The notes: generated by a model not told the origin, from the sequence alone. A stretch of DNA of 64,000 bases from Epinephelus fuscoguttatus (GCF_011397635.1 NC_064753.1:27676322-27740321), one strand, 5' to 3'. Positions 1 through 60,400 are shown, numbered from the stretch's first letter. Made by a program: numbers and translations.

Positions 1-2423
1 TTAATTCCTTACGAAACACTGAGTAGAATTATATTGCATATAAAAAGCAGCAGAAAGGAAAAAAGTAATGAAACACACAGCGGAAAATATGAATGCTACC
101 TGCATGACGGCTGACTCAGGGATGATGACAACAATAACAAACACTTCAGAAGGAAACATATTCACCTGACGTGAGGCATGACTTTCACAGCTTAAACCAA
201 AGCCACCTGACAAAAGAGCAAAAATAGGGTGCGATTGTTCATCTTCTTTTCGGAGAAGCATATTATTCAGGCTTTGTTCGCAGATAACCTCAGAAAAGGG
301 CAACTCTTTGCAACTTTTGTTTCTGCACAGAAACCCAAAGACATATCCTACTTCCACTTGATAGCTGATGACTGTGTTTTTTTGTTTTTTTGTTGTTGTT
401 TTTTTTAGCTCCCTCTTGTAACTGAAAAAAGTGAACAAAGAGCTCAGATATCTCACACCGCTCAAGTTATGTCATTTGGTGAACAGGTCTGAATGAGTGA
501 CACATCAGAATTAAAAAAAAAAATAATCTCCTGCTGTTTTCTCACCTGGTTTTTAAGAAGGCCTTATTACCGGGGGATCACCTAATTATTTTACACAGAA
601 TACACAAACTTGGCAACCTGCCCGTGCTCACTGCTAAACATGGCTTGCTTTTGTATTTGCAAGATATGGGTGGTGCCATTTATGGTTCATGTTGTAGCAG
701 ACAGGACATTTTTTTAACCCCGTTATTAGAATAATTGTTGGCATTGTGCATTTCTGCAAACCACACATATGTAACAATATTGTCAGTTATTATGTAGCTG
801 ATATGTTGAAACTTTACGTTTTTTCATGTCTTAACACTGTGGTGAACGTGTGGTTACGTCAGGCTGTTCTTATACACTTGTTTTATATTTTCCTATGGAA
901 GCGAATGCACCGACATTTATACATATCCTACATAATGATGAGCCAGTGATTATGCATAACCCATGTGTTTTAGAAGGCTGCAATCACATTGCCAATGTGC
1001 TGCCAGTAGTGAAAAAAATAACTGGTTCTGTGCGGTCCAATTAGGGGGTAGGTTGGAGTGGTGGATGAGTCACAAAACACAGGACATTCCCCAGGAGACC
1101 AGTGTTCGAAACCGTGTTAACTTTGAGTCATTTTAAGATACAGTTTCACCAGGTTTCTTTTCCTAAACCTAAATTAAGAATGTAACATCATTTGTGGGGC
1201 ACTAATTCAGAGGATAATATATGAACTGTTGTATGAGGATATGTTGGATATGTTTAGGCACAAAAAATGTTTGTTAATAGTTTGGAAAAGATTGTGTTTT
1301 GGCGTAAAATACCCAGTTTGGTCACCACAATTGCTGCTGGAAATGCAGCAATGTCTCGCTAAAAGCAACCAGTATTATTTCGTTGTTGGACAGTAGTCGC
1401 CAGCTTGGAAGCTGTCTCACCCTGGTGTTACACCATCCACCATACCTTCCTTCTTCCAATGACAAAGTCAGTTTGTATGCATGTAATCAGAGATAGGTCA
1501 CTTTAGATATGCTGATATGATACGTATAAAATGTACAAATGTAATGTATGCATGGTTCGGAGAAATGTACAATGCCAACATTTTGATCTGGCGACTTGGC
1601 TGCGTTTTTGGTTTGTTAAAAATGGCTGTCTCCCTTTGGAACAGAGCTTTCAATTTAAGCAATAGATTAAAACTCATGCATGATTTGCCATGTGTTTCAC
1701 CCAACACGAATTCATGGTAGGTTGATTTGAAACTGTGATCTATGTGTATCTGGAAATATTGTCATATTGTAATCCAAAATACGGCCAATCCTGCAGCCAG
1801 ACTAGGTACATGAGGGAAAGTTGGCTTAATAATACAAGCATGTCTCTTCTTCACACTTCCTGTGATGCGTCTATAACATCTTAATTAAATGTTGTCAGTG
1901 TTTTCAAGTTGAGCAATCTAATTTTGATTGCAACGTACAGTACTGTACAGTACATCTTCAAAATTAGCTGAAGATATGACATAAGAAAAACAGTAACATA
2001 ATAGACAGAGTGGAGGTGCTGAATTTTGTGGGCAGTGAGGAATAATAAGCCTGCATCCGAGCGATGGATCAGCACTGAGGGATCGGCCTGCATGCATAAG
2101 AATTAGGGAGGAGGGGGGGGGGGACAACACAATCCTCCAGGAGTCATGATGCGGAAACAGCTGGATGGTCGTGGTTCGCACAGCCAGGGAGAAGAGCTGG
2201 ATCCACACTGAGCAGAGAAATGTAACCCACAGCCTCTGTTGTACCGTCCTTGTGTAAACACTTTGATAGGTGCGGAGAATGAAATAAATGAGTAACAACA
2301 CATTTAGAAATATTTTCTCTTCAGTCCTTGTCCAAAAAAACGCGAGGCATGCGTCCTTTCTCCTTCTCAGTTTGCCGGACTGGTGCTGTGGGCAAAGCTT
2401 GGTCCCAATAGCAGGGTGGGTGG
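1..2423. other. Downstream flank and probable 3' UTR of cpne7
   Basis: No coding exon was recognised here. The part adjoining the cpne7 stop codon must include its 3' UTR because the gene is read leftward, but I could not pick a convincing polyadenylation signal, so the transcript end is unresolved. An interspersed repeat lies at 861-1240. A short G run sits near 2110-2122. The open frames in this stretch show no recognisable domain and no splice-compatible structure. Confidence 0.5.
861..1240. repeat. Interspersed repeat R1, copy 1 (no hairpin)
   Basis: This stretch is clearly related to 32963-33470. Shared landmarks, in order, are AGGCTGTTCT, a segment reading catatcc.acataat, CATAACCCATGT, CCAGGAGACCA, GTAACATCATTTGTGGGG and CTGTTGTATGAGGA. 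The two ends are weakly inverted (CTCATRCA type), which suggests a non-autonomous DNA element. Unlike copy 2, it has only one version of the internal segment and so no long hairpin. The family name is unknown to me. Confidence 0.6.
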
Positions 2424-42510
<40,087 letters not shown>

Positions 42511-42787
42511 CAGTGGCGCCCCCAAGGGAGGGAGAGGGGGGGCCATGGCACATATTAAATATAATGAGATTATGGGTGTTGCTTCATTTGGGCTTGAAAA
42601 TCAGATAAAACAAGACAACAAGCTAAACATGTCATAAACATCTACACAGCTATATCATAGCTATAATAGTAAATGATTAAATACATAAAAACATTAAAAG
42701 AAAACGGTGGTCAGAAATGGGTTGAGACTGACATCACTGTGTTTAAGAGGCTGTGGTGGACTAATTTTTAAGCTTACGTAAAAAGGG

Positions 42788-42945
42788 GCACCCACTAGCT
42801 CACCTGGTAGAGCAGACACCCCATGTACAAAGGCCATGCCCTTACTCCAGTAGCCACAGGCTTGATTCCAGCCCCGGCCCTTTGCTACATGTCATCCCCT
42901 AACTTTTTCTTTCTTTCATGCTGGAGCTTTCCTATATAACCAAAA
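42788..42945 (+). mobile_element. tRNA-derived SINE
   Basis: An A-box-like TAGCTCACCTGGTAGAGC is followed by CCCCATGTACAAAGGC, a B-box-like CTTGATTCCAG, then CGGCCCTTTGCTACATGTCA and an A-rich end. The tail matches the SINE at 46759-46903, so both belong to one family. Confidence 0.8.
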
Positions 42946-42990
42946 AAAACGTGAAGATAGTGGTATCCTCTGAAACGACACACCCTGAAA

Positions 42991-43300
42991 CAGTGATTCC
43001 CAACTGATCCAGCCTCGGGGTCCACATTTCTCCTTACTCATTAGTTTGAGGTCCCACAGTTTAATACATTCAGTGTCATACTTGTGTTTGGCCATGCATT
43101 TGGTCAAGTAGCCGTCTGGTAGTCACTCACTTCACAGCAGAAAACTTCAAAATTAATAAAACTGTGCTGGAAATTTACTGTACTTTAAATCAATGTGCTT
43201 TTTTTTTACAAACTTGACATGTTCAGGAGTCACTTGCGGTCCATTCAGAATGGGCCTGAGACCCACTTCTGGATCGTGACCCACCAGTTGGGAACCACTG
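42991..43300. mobile_element. hAT-type MITE, copy 1 (CAGTGATTCCCAACTG termini)
   Basis: The left end CAGTGATTCCCAACTG and right end CAGTTGGGAACCACTG are inverted repeats. The interior TACAAACTTGACATGTT and the ACTTGCGGTCCATTCAGA stretch match the copy at 63409-63720. The flanking octamers are only weakly alike. Confidence 0.8.
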
Positions 43301-44115
43301 ACCTAAAGCATCTGTTGATATCAGCCATGTTGGCATGGCTTGTCAGGAAGGAGGCTGGATAACGCTTCAAATTTATGGCAAGGGATCCCTTGAACTCTCA
43401 CCTCATGACATTTGAATGAAAATGGTTTCTATGGGTCTCACCTAAGCTTGAGAAGGCGTGTTCCCAGTAGATGATTTTTAATTTGAAGAACAATGAATTG
43501 CCTGACATGTATAGAAATATAATATATTAAAACAGGATTATTGTGGAAATCAAAGTGGTAACTGTACCAGAATTAGTCTGTGCAAATCAGGTAGTTGGTA
43601 ACATAAACCGTAAAATAAGAAACCAAACTATATCAATATGTGATTCCTTAACTCACCCCAAGATTTTCACTGGCCCCATTTGGCCACCCCTATGAAAAAT
43701 ATCTAGGTGCACCACTGGCTGTCATATCAGTGAACACTGTCTGCTCAGATCAAGAACAATTTCCTTGTCATTTAATGGACTATCCTTCAAAAACAAGCTC
43801 ACAGTCTAAAATGAGATGAACAGGCTCCGTCATCATTTGAACGTAACAGGTGAAATCAGATGTTTAGATGATTATCCTCTCACTAGGCTCTATTGTTTGT
43901 CAATTTGCACCCAGAAAAGAAGGCAATCCATGTCTAAATCAGCCGTCCTCCAGACAGGTGTTGTCACACCTCAATAATAGAAATGCCAGGGACGCTTGCA
44001 AGACATTTCACAGCAAAACAACAGCAACTTAAAGGACAAATCATCAACCAAATCTCCACGTGGGAGCTCCAGACAGCTGAGGACCTGTGACTCTCTGCTC
44101 TCTCCACTTTATTAA

Positions 44116-44150
44116 ACACACACATGCACACACACACACACACACATACA
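44116..44150. repeat. (CA)n microsatellite
   Basis: CA repeat with a few interruptions. Confidence 0.95.
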
Positions 44151-44906
44151 CCCACATTTGTACTGTACATGCACATACACACACTGGAGTCTGATGTCAA
44201 TCACATTAAAATGATCAGAGCTGATTCATAGTGTAGGGTTTTTTTTTATTTATTTTTTTGACAGCGATGTATGTTACGTAATGTATTGTTTCTACACGTT
44301 TATGCTGGAACCTTTTCACAGTCCACCCACAAATGTATTATTTTCATGAATGTATTTCCAGACATTGCATAACATTTATAGATTTTTTAGATTGAACTGA
44401 CAAACAGCAGCCCTCGAGTTTCTGTGCACACAGAGGCGAAGGCCTCGAAAAACAAAGCAGCTAAAGAAATGGACAAAATTACTGGTGGAATTTGGGTTCA
44501 TCAAAATATAATGCGGAACATAAAATAAAAGCTTTTGTTTGAGTGTTTAAAAGCACCTTGTGAGGTTACAGTGCACTTTAGGATAATAGAAATGTGTAGG
44601 CTTCAGCTGTCGTGGCGTTTAATTCCTCAAGGATTTGAAATTTCATGATTCTGAAGCGTCCTTCAGACAGACAGAACATTTTCTTTTCATTAGCGCTTTG
44701 CAGAATGCCTGGATCTGCACACTCTGTGTTTAACATGGAAACTGGCTGCTTTCTGACACGGCCATCACCTTAAGTCATGTTTACTCCTGCACTTTTTTTT
44801 CAACCCCACTGCCTCTTCTTCCATGGGTATTCAGAGTCAGAAGGAAGCGTCTGCTTTGGGGCACACACCTGAGCCCTGTTACGCCACAGCTCTAAACAAC
44901 GGCCAT

Positions 44907-44933
44907 CTGCTGCTGCTGCTGCTGCTGCTGCTG
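44907..44933. repeat. (CTG)n trinucleotide repeat
   Basis: Nine uninterrupted CTG units followed by CCGCTG. The leucine run in the overlapping frame is the repeat, not a signal peptide of a recognised gene. Confidence 0.95.
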
Positions 44934-46758
44934 CCGCTGTGTCAGTTCAGCACCTCACAGGACGTTCCCTGCATTTACACATGGATTATCTACTCAGATT
45001 CCCCCGCTGCTTCTCCCCAGTCACTGACCACATTGCGTGTACAATAACCCAAATAGGAAGATCCCCTAACATGGCCTGATGCGCTCACATTTTCAGTCAA
45101 ACTAGCTCCGGTGTGTTGGTGTAACATCATCCACGGTTTTCCACCAGCAGCTCCCTCGAGTAGAGGTATTTTTGTACATAGGTAGGCTTTTTTGGACATT
45201 TTCAAAGGTGCTATTGATTCTAAAGTCTCTCTTATTGATGATAGTAGCTGCAGGATCCCCGTTAATGGTAATCAATCACAGAGCTTGTGTTTCATCAGGC
45301 TCCACTTCAAGTAATAGCACATTGAAGAGAAATGTTATCTCAGCGAGTCTCCTCTGTCATCATTATATTTGCCTTACTGACCTAGAAATACTGTGGTCAC
45401 AAAGATCTTAGCTATCTTTTCACAGAGTAAACATGATACACACAATACATCATAGGAGGGGAGCTGATACTGCAGGATACATGCGACCTCATTGATTTCA
45501 GTCGGATACTGGAATATAATTAGTAGTCAATGTTGCAGATATCTAAGACGCAATAAGCAGAGAATGTTTGGTGTTGGATGAAATACTTAAATGATCAATT
45601 AGCAAGCTTGCTGCCCATTATTTTCTATGAGTAAATGAGTAACTGACTAAATGCTTCAAGTCTGGGTCAGTCTTTTATCACATACACTGAATCCCGACAG
45701 TCACTACATCTTATGTCACAAGGTATAATGACTATATAATATTATGACTATAATTGTCTGGTATCACTGTTATGTGTAGTTTATCATAGGACAAATAACA
45801 TCACATCATTGTCGAATAATGAAAGGTGGGAGCTGCCATTAATTTAATAAATTGCAGGTGTGGATCTTCCCATGGGCTTTCACATAGGGCGCCACGCAGG
45901 AGGGATTTTTTTTATTTGTAAAACCATCCAAAGGTAAAAATGATCCAAAAAAATCTAATGCTAACAGTCAGTCTGTAGCAGTGGTACCACCTCTTGTCAT
46001 GCAGTTCACCTTAGAGCAGAGGTCCTTAAGCCAAAGAACCCTTAGCTTAAAGAAAGATGGAGAAGGGACCCCCTCGACATATACTGTTTAAAACCTGGGT
46101 TGCACTTGTGATAATTCTCTGAATATTTTTTGGTCTTCTTTTATTTGTGCTTGCCTGTACCTGCTCACAGCAGCAGTTGTAGCATGACTAGGTGCATTAG
46201 CCTCACCCTCTGCACTTACAGCGGTTGCTTCTCAGGCGGATGGTGTGTCAGAGTCTCTTGCTCAAATAGAAACAGCCCATTTTGGCTTAAAAGAATGTCT
46301 AATTGGCCAGTATGATTCAATTGTATGTAAATGTTATCTTACTAGTTCATCTCGCTGTTATGTTTAAATGCTGCACAGTGATTTAGAGCAATAAAATATA
46401 GTAAATGATACAGATTTACATTAAAAGAGTAAAGGGAAAAAGGTTTAAATAGTAGAATCAATTACTTAATTATTTACAATTTTAAAAATAGAAATCACCA
46501 TTAAAAATAGCAATGGTACAGACAAGAGATGCAAAGATAAAAACACTTACTTAACCTCATGTAATTATGTGAGCTAGCTTGCAAAAGGATTCATGGGTAA
46601 CAGCCTATTATCAGTGTTGTGTACTATAATTCAAATGTTTTTTTATGAATATGCTGACTTACCTTCGTTAATCATATGTTAGATTCACGTTAATGTGTAT
46701 TTTTAGATTTATTTTAACTTCTTAAAACAAAAAAAGCCCTTAAACTTAGTAACTGAGG

Positions 46759-46903
46759 GCCGCGGGTTAGAATCCAGCTCGCGGCCCTTTGCTGCATGTC
46801 AGTCCCCACTCTCGCTCTCTCTGTCTCCCCATTTCACCCTCTGTCCTGTCAATTAAGGCAAAAAAGCCAATAAAAATAATCTTTAAAAAAAAACAAAAAA
46901 AAA
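46759..46903 (+). mobile_element. 5'-truncated SINE with perfect 17-bp target-site duplication
   Basis: The sequence AAACTTAGTAACTGAGG occurs at 46742-46758 and 46904-46920, directly flanking the insert. The insert begins at the B box (CGCGGGTTAGAATCC), continues CGCGGCCCTTTGCTGCATGT and ends in an A-rich tail. The insertion point TT|AAAC fits an L1-type endonuclease nick. A 17-bp identical duplication plus A tail is direct evidence of retrotransposition. Confidence 0.92.
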
Positions 46904-49900
46904 AAACTTAGTAACTGAGGACCCTGTAGGGGCCGTGGACCCCCTGATGGGTGTGGTGGAGTGTATGTGGATAGCATTACAATAAGAGACAATGAAAAGC
47001 AATTGAATTCCATTTGCTTTTGTTCCTGTTCTCGTACAATAAATATATATACTGTTTTTGTGTGTGTATGGGGGGGCTGCCCAGGGTGCTGAATGTGCTA
47101 GGTACGGCACTGCATTTAGGAAAGGTGGTAAGAGTAAGTGGTTTTTAAAATCCATGGTGTCCTGTTACATATGTGTTTTAGTAAAGAGATTACTTTGCAG
47201 TGGTCTATCTTCAGAATAAATAGGATCATCCATCTGAGTTTCCATTTCAGCCATATCAATCACCCCTGGACCAAAACGTCTTGACTGTCCACTCACCTTC
47301 ATTAACTGAATTATTTATTTGCGTTCAGAGAGCTGGAACACAGACAGACACTAAAGGAGACGCAGACAAGGGCATCCAGTCTCACCCCATCCTGATTTTT
47401 TCATTCTGTGTACATTGATGTGCTCGACTTGAACTCATTTTTGGAAGTGGGCATTTTCTAATGGCGCTGACTAATGCATTTCAAATAGGCAATCTCACTT
47501 AATCGTGGAAGTTTCTCTGCACCTGTGTTGTTTGGTTTATTCACTTTTTATTTATTCATTTCAGCTGATGGGAACACAACAGCACACCCAGCGTGAGGAC
47601 ACAATTTAGACGTATCCAGAGTCTGTGTCGTCATGGCAATGTTTTAATATTAACAGGCCGTTTTTGGTTCACGTCTGCCAGCACATAACCTTCTGTGTGA
47701 AAATTAAAATTCAACTTTGCCCCCCTGTGCAGAGGCTGAGTGTTAAATTGTCCCACTGGGATGAGATTTTTTTCTCGCTTCTCACCTCTTCTGACCTTTC
47801 TCTGCAGAGATGGCTATCGATGACCTCCACTTATGTGCTTAAACATGCTGTAGATAATGTACAGGTCCTTTATAGATTATAACAGTCGGTCATGTTTGGT
47901 CAGGACTATTTTATTTCTGTTTGAATTAAAATGTGTCAGTTTCTGTCGCATGCTTTCTTCTATTAACTGCTGAGTTACTGACAAAATTAATCAGGTAATA
48001 CATTGCTAAAATGTACACTGTCACATCAGGTTAACGACCTGCTTTCAAAAAAATCCAGATATTGAAAATGTCTTTAATATTCTGCACTGACAGTCAGCAA
48101 ACCTTTCTCTTAAATGGTTTTATGTCTCCATTAATCGCTATATTTTGTACCTCTAGTGCCACCTACTGCTGCAAATATGAGTCTAATATGGACCCTGAAT
48201 CCTAATTTCACATTTGCTTACACACTTCGGGCTGATGCCACTTTTTCATCAGATAAATCTCTAAATAAAGTGAGTGGAAAAATTCATGTCTTGTCATCTT
48301 TGTTAGTAACAACTGCTCTGACTTCACTCCACAGCTGTACGGTACTCAAATCTTTGAAAAGTTGGTTAGATGTCTGCAAAGTAAGATTTGATTGTGCGGT
48401 ATATCCTTGCAGAAAAGCCCAGGTGTCACTAATGAAATCAATAATGGCTGGATTTCATTCCGCTGCTTCAGTTTCAGGGTCCTCGTATTGTGCGGGCTGT
48501 CACACAGTCATGTCTTGCTGGAATATCTGAATAGAGAGGAGCCATCTTTGTCACTGCTAACACCTGTGCTTTTGGTAATATGACAAGTCAGACAGTGTGC
48601 TGTGACAAAGGCCTGTTCATACAAGAGAGCTTAGATCTTACTTTTGTTAGCATTCTGTTTTTTGTTTTGTTGTTATCTTTAGCTTTTGTCCTCTGGCTCC
48701 AAAGTTTTTTATGGTTGAAATAAACTTTTATACTCCAAATGCTGTCTGAAGTTTATTTGTATGACCATAGGTGTGATGAGGGCCCCATTTTAGAGTTAAT
48801 TCAAGCTGACAAATTTATCTGGCTAAAATAATCCTGGTTATTTCCATCCAGCTAATTTAAATCTTTGAAAGAAATCTGATTTATTTGTTAATCCTGCATA
48901 GCATTATTTTACACTACACTCGTATCTTGAAACAAAGGTAAATTGCATAGACTTGAAAACATGATTAGCCTTCATAAGACTGGCTGACTGCTCATGTGAG
49001 TAGTTATAGTAGGTATGCGTGTTGTGAAACTTCCCAAAATGCACCGGTGTGAGCCTGCAATAACAGATGTCATTTTCTTCTACAGTGTACTCCATGTTTC
49101 CAGGCTGTTAAACATTAGATATTAGAAGTGGATATGGTCAGACTAGAAGTGATGTTGGTGCACGATGAGTGGAAGATCTCCTCAACAGACATGAAAGAGA
49201 CCACTTAGTGAAAACCATAAGCTTACTATTAAATGAAGCCTCACTACAACACATTATCCAGCAAAGTGAGTGCTGAAGTTCATCATTTAATGACAATTTA
49301 AGTCTCCATTCTCCTACTAGTAGTAGACTGTTTCAGCTGTTTGAGTATTTCCTTTAAGTTCTACTACATTTGGATCAGTTCTCTTGTGTAGACTGTTATA
49401 CTTTCACCTAAGTATAGGTAACTCTTCATTGTGAAAATGTAGTTGTGATAATTATACCATTAGATCATACTGATTTTTTCAATAACCTGCATGTTCTTCT
49501 AAAATCATGTACACTTTTATTATAAATCCATAAAAGCAAGTTAGTTGTATTTAAAAACTATTGTGTTTGTGATTTGGCAAAAAAACCAACATCTTTGTCC
49601 TATTCAAGCTAACGGTCAATAAGCCAGCCCTTTTCCAGGTTTGGGCTTAAGGACTTGTTGCTCTAACAACAATTCCTGATATAAATTAAGATCGCTTGAA
49701 GAAACGAAAATCCAGACTTGTGGCTCAACTTCAACATTCTAATCTGAATAACTCATCCATGTATACAGAACGGGGCCCAGTGCTGCAATCTGAACCCAAC
49801 AGTTATTCAGGCACATTCGATACTGTCTTTAAGTCACATCTCACCTCTGTTGAGAACTGTAAAACTGACTCCTACTCTGTAAACAGACACCGTGTCTTTT

Positions 49901-49994
49901 CCCTGATCTGCTGAGTGGCTCTACTCTATCATGTCCCTTAATCTCTGACTTCACCCTTCAAACTCTAAGGAGATAATAATCATGACATTCCCAC

Positions 49995-50043
49995 AATGAT
50001 CTTTTTAAACACTTTATTTTGCAAAGTTCCATAGTGACTATTT
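49995..50043 (-). promoter_or_regulatory. rpl13: rpl13 3' UTR with polyadenylation signal
   Basis: AATAAA on the minus strand at 50013-50018 lies about 26 bases beyond the rpl13 stop codon. This gives a very short 3' UTR, as is usual for ribosomal protein genes. The cleavage site is estimated near 49995. Confidence 0.8.
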
Positions 50044-56899
<6,856 letters not shown>

Positions 56900-56913
56900 G
56901 GCTGCTTACTTCC

Positions 56914-57383
56914 CTGCAATACAGCATGGTACACGGACATGAGCAGACTGTCATGCCGGCACACTGTGAGAACCCGAGGCTACATGTCAGATGCTAAGCT
57001 AGCAAGCTAACGAGGTTACTGGCTGTCTTAACAACAATTCAAGTTAAGCGAGTACTACACCCCACGGTAACTCGTCCTTGCTATTTCGGCACTTAACACG
57101 TATGCTCACTTTTATTTTAAGGGAAATTATTGCAACGTGGAGCTACATGTTGGCCCCTAACAGCTATGCTAACAGCCGCACACAAACACCACTTGACTGG
57201 GTATCACTACTAATACAGATGTTGTTTAGCAATTTATCGAGGACATCCTCAGACAATAATCACCTTATCTTAAAGGTGACAAAACCCTCTGTTACAGGTT
57301 GTAAGTGAAATTCACGAACACCGATGAAATACTAAGGATTAAAGCAGATTGTTTTTAAGTTTGAAGAGAAAAATTTAGCATAC
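56914..57383. other. rpl13 intron 1
   Basis: A 470-base intron between the non-coding first exon and the exon with the start codon. Nothing else was recognised. Confidence 0.7.
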
Positions 57384-57480
57384 CTACTAGGGAGGAAAAT
57401 GGCCGAAAGGAAAAAGGAAGTTGTAATGCGGTGGATTGTGGGATATGTGTCGACCAGCCAATGGTAGAACAGACCATACA
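57384..57480 (-). promoter_or_regulatory. rpl13: rpl13 promoter, 5'-TOP start and non-coding exon 1
   Basis: On the minus strand a pyrimidine tract CTTCCTTTTTCCTTTCGG (57403-57420) is followed by GCCATTTTCCTCCCTAGTAG and a donor GTATGC at 57383/57384. Transcription probably begins within the tract, giving a 5'-terminal oligopyrimidine mRNA as in most ribosomal protein genes. An inverted CCAAT box lies nearby (CCAAT on plus at about 57459-57463). A TCCCACAAT motif lies between them. There is no TATA box at the usual distance. Confidence 0.75.
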
Positions 57481-60400
57481 GACCATAGTTATCAAAGAGT
57501 ATTTACGCGAGAGTAATCCTCACACGAACAAACAACGTAAAATGGAACAAAAATGTATACAGCTAGTTAATGTAAGAATATGTTTGTTCATAAAAAGGTA
57601 AAATAAATCGTGTATCCTTGGAGGTTCCCTGTAAAATGACTTTAACTGAGCGCAGAGAGAACAATTTCATTTAAACTATACCGGAAGTATAAAGACGCGC
57701 TGTAACAATCTTTGTTAGGTTGCAGGAAAATCCATTTCATATTACTTTTTCATTATTTATTTTTTCTTTCGTTTAATTTTTACTCTGTATATGTGTGCCC
57801 CTGGTATGTTAATGAATTTATGTTTGTTCAATGTTTTTTTGTTTTTTTTTTTTAAATCCAACATGCGTTTGTTGTCATTACATACGACTTTGCCTAGACT
57901 TAATTATTCCATGGTTTTAAAAATGCGATTAATATAACGGCAGTTAATGCCGCTGGGTTTTAGTTTTGAAATATTTTAACGTTGTGTTATGGGCAAGAAG
58001 TGGGGTTGCCAAAATTATGGAGATGTATTAATCCAAAGATTTTTTTTTTTATTTATTTTTTTATTGGAAAAAAAAAATCAAAGACTGGACAAGGGTAGTA
58101 GCCTATAATACCACATGAAAGCCTTATAAGCTTCTTAGTACCTCACTGTGTATTATTAGTTAATATATTATAATTGTTTTAAATACATGTAATATGAGTT
58201 TGCAAAGCTTTATTAGTCTGTGGTAATTTTGCTCCATGTAATCATTTCATGAGCTCATTTTGTGTTCACTTGTTTGACACAGTACATTTTGAATTGGCTA
58301 TTACAGTTAGTGGTGAAGTTTTTGTGTTGGCCACTAGATGTAAGCCTAGCATGTTTCAGTAGTAGTCAGCAGTAGGCTTGTTAGATTGACTTACAGTCAG
58401 TGTACTGACAGGCTTCAGTTAGTCCCACAGATTATTTCTGAAGTTAGCCAGCATATAGATAGTTAATTCATGGTAGCAAGAGGGGTATAGCTCTAAGTAT
58501 GCGGCTGTATTTGGAAGTGACCAAGTACAAAACATTCAGACTGTTATTTTCTGATTTTGTGTTGAATACTTGAAAGACTAAAACTTTGTGTGAAGTGTCT
58601 TATTTACCATTGTGTCCAAAAACTGCGCTGATTAAAACCAAACTGTCATATAACTGCATCAGATCATGGGTTACCAAACTGGGCTACAAACAAAGGGGTC
58701 AGGGGCCACTAAGCTCTGGTCTCTTTGAAATGACTGCTATTAGCGTAGCATTTCTTGTGTCAGAGGTTACAGTAAACAAAGCGGACAAACTGTTGTTGTT
58801 TTGTTTTTTACTCCTGATCAGAGACCTTTCAAGGAGAGAAAGAATACTGAGATAATAAGTCTGATTCAGTACATAATAAATGTTGTTGTGACTGTTTTCT
58901 AATAGGTAAGAGTGGGGACTGTCTCAGAATTCATCAGTGAAGCTGCTGCATAAAAACTTGTGAAAACAAGCATTCATCCCTACATACTATAGGTACAAAG
59001 GGCAGCCTGCTATGACATACATATATTTATTATCATTCATATTCTGTTTAATCAGTTTTTAGCCCAGAATTTGAAGGAACTGGCGGGATTACATTTCACC
59101 GTAACTGTTACCTTTTATAATAATTTGGCAAATAGAAAAAAAATGAATCCAAAACTCACCTCTGTCATGTGTAAAAACATCGACTTGTACCCTTTTATGT
59201 GAGCATAAATCAGAACAGGACAGCACAAACCTGACAAAGCATTTTTTTCATTTTACGCTTCATATACAACCTTCAGCAAAACCCTGAGCTTCACAATTTG
59301 ATTTCAGGACACTTAAAAAATCTCAAATAGAATCAAATCAACCATAAATGTGAAAATAAGTTCAAGTTTCAGGCTGCTCTTGCTTGAGCCTGCCTGTGAT
59401 GTGTATTTCCATTAATAAACAGCCTACAGATGAAGAACATTACAGTGGCATCAGAGACCGTGGTAATCACATGATGGTGCTATGCAGTACATTACTGCAA
59501 GGACTGCCATTTCTTTTATTAAAGACAGAGGACATTTAATAATAATGCACATACCAGTATGTAGAAAATGTATGAAAGGTCACAGTAGTCTCCTCTTATG
59601 AGAATCATTTCCTACTAATCCCATGTGGATACATTCAAGACAGTTTTTTGTGCACAGGCCTGTCTCAACTCGTTTCTCTGCACGTCCCTTTGTCCTCTGT
59701 TGAGACAATGGAGGGAGTATAAAGACATTCAAAAAGATAATTATAGGTGTAGGTCAAATAAAATAGCTTTCATACATCACTTGTCGCAGTGATCGTAAAC
59801 TGTGCCATAGACACAGACTCAAAAGGAAAATGTCAACAGCTCCTTCTTTATGATTCCTTGATATCAAGCATAAGTGGATCACTTTTAGGGCAGAGTAATT
59901 ATAAAACTAATCTGAATATAGTCCTAATTAAATTCTTTTTAAAAGCCTAACAAAAGGAGCAAACTGGAATCGCTGCCCACTCAATCTATCAGAGGAGTAT
60001 GACAAGAAATGGTTGTGAAATGCATTTTAAGAGCATCATGTTTTGTTCTTTTGAAGCAGTGGAGACATGTCAAGTGTAAAAGATGTCACTACGAACAAAT
60101 ATGTAGTTTTTAATGGGAGACTTGGATGATACACAAGTAGGTCAGCACAGTAGACTTCTTTAAGAGGAAGTTATTGAAAGGACATTTGGTTTAAACTACA
60201 TTTTTAATGGTAATGTTGTAGGATAAAGTGATCTTGAGGTTCTCAGTGACTTTAACCACCTGTGACATTATTTCAGTGTATTAGTTTTCACCTAGAAAAC
60301 TAACCACAGGTCTTATTTTCCATGATCAGCCTGAGAGTGCAGTTTTTACTTTGGTCACTGATTTTAAAACCGCTGCTTCATTAATCATTAATCAGCTGCA

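Larger units (their letters stand above)
42511..43717. mobile_element. 1.2-kb hAT-like element containing two nested insertions
   Basis: The left end CAGTGGCGCCCCCAAGG and the right end, reverse complemented CAGTGGTGCACCTAG, form short inverted termini of hAT type. The flanking octamers agree at only 5 of 8 positions, so the copy is old. A tRNA-type SINE (42788-42945) and a hAT MITE (42991-43300) lie inside, meaning it predates both. Confidence 0.5.
42511..50043. other. cpne7-rpl13 intergenic region and rpl13 3' end
   Basis: Holds a nested transposon block (42511-43717), a CA microsatellite (44116-44150), a CTG repeat (44907-44933), a truncated SINE (46759-46903) and, at the right end, the rpl13 3' UTR. 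47131-49994 has nothing I can identify. Segments flanking the SINE (46010-46100 and 46905-47130) may belong to one older repeat. Confidence 0.6.

Noticed and set aside
1..465. Open 154-residue frame on the minus strand
   Set aside because: No recognisable domain, low-complexity and hydrophobic in part, and it lies in the cpne7 downstream flank; open by chance.
42788..42945. Possible tRNA gene from A- and B-box matches
   Set aside because: No cloverleaf; the 3' part is a SINE tail with a second family member at 46759-46903.
44823..45047. Leucine run resembling a signal peptide
   Set aside because: The leucines are the CTG repeat; no downstream domain or splice structure was recognised.
46010..47130. 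Possible older hAT element around the SINE at 46759
   Set aside because: Suggestive sequence on both sides (AGAGGTCCTTAAGCC and GGACCCTGTAGGGGCC) but no clear inverted ends.
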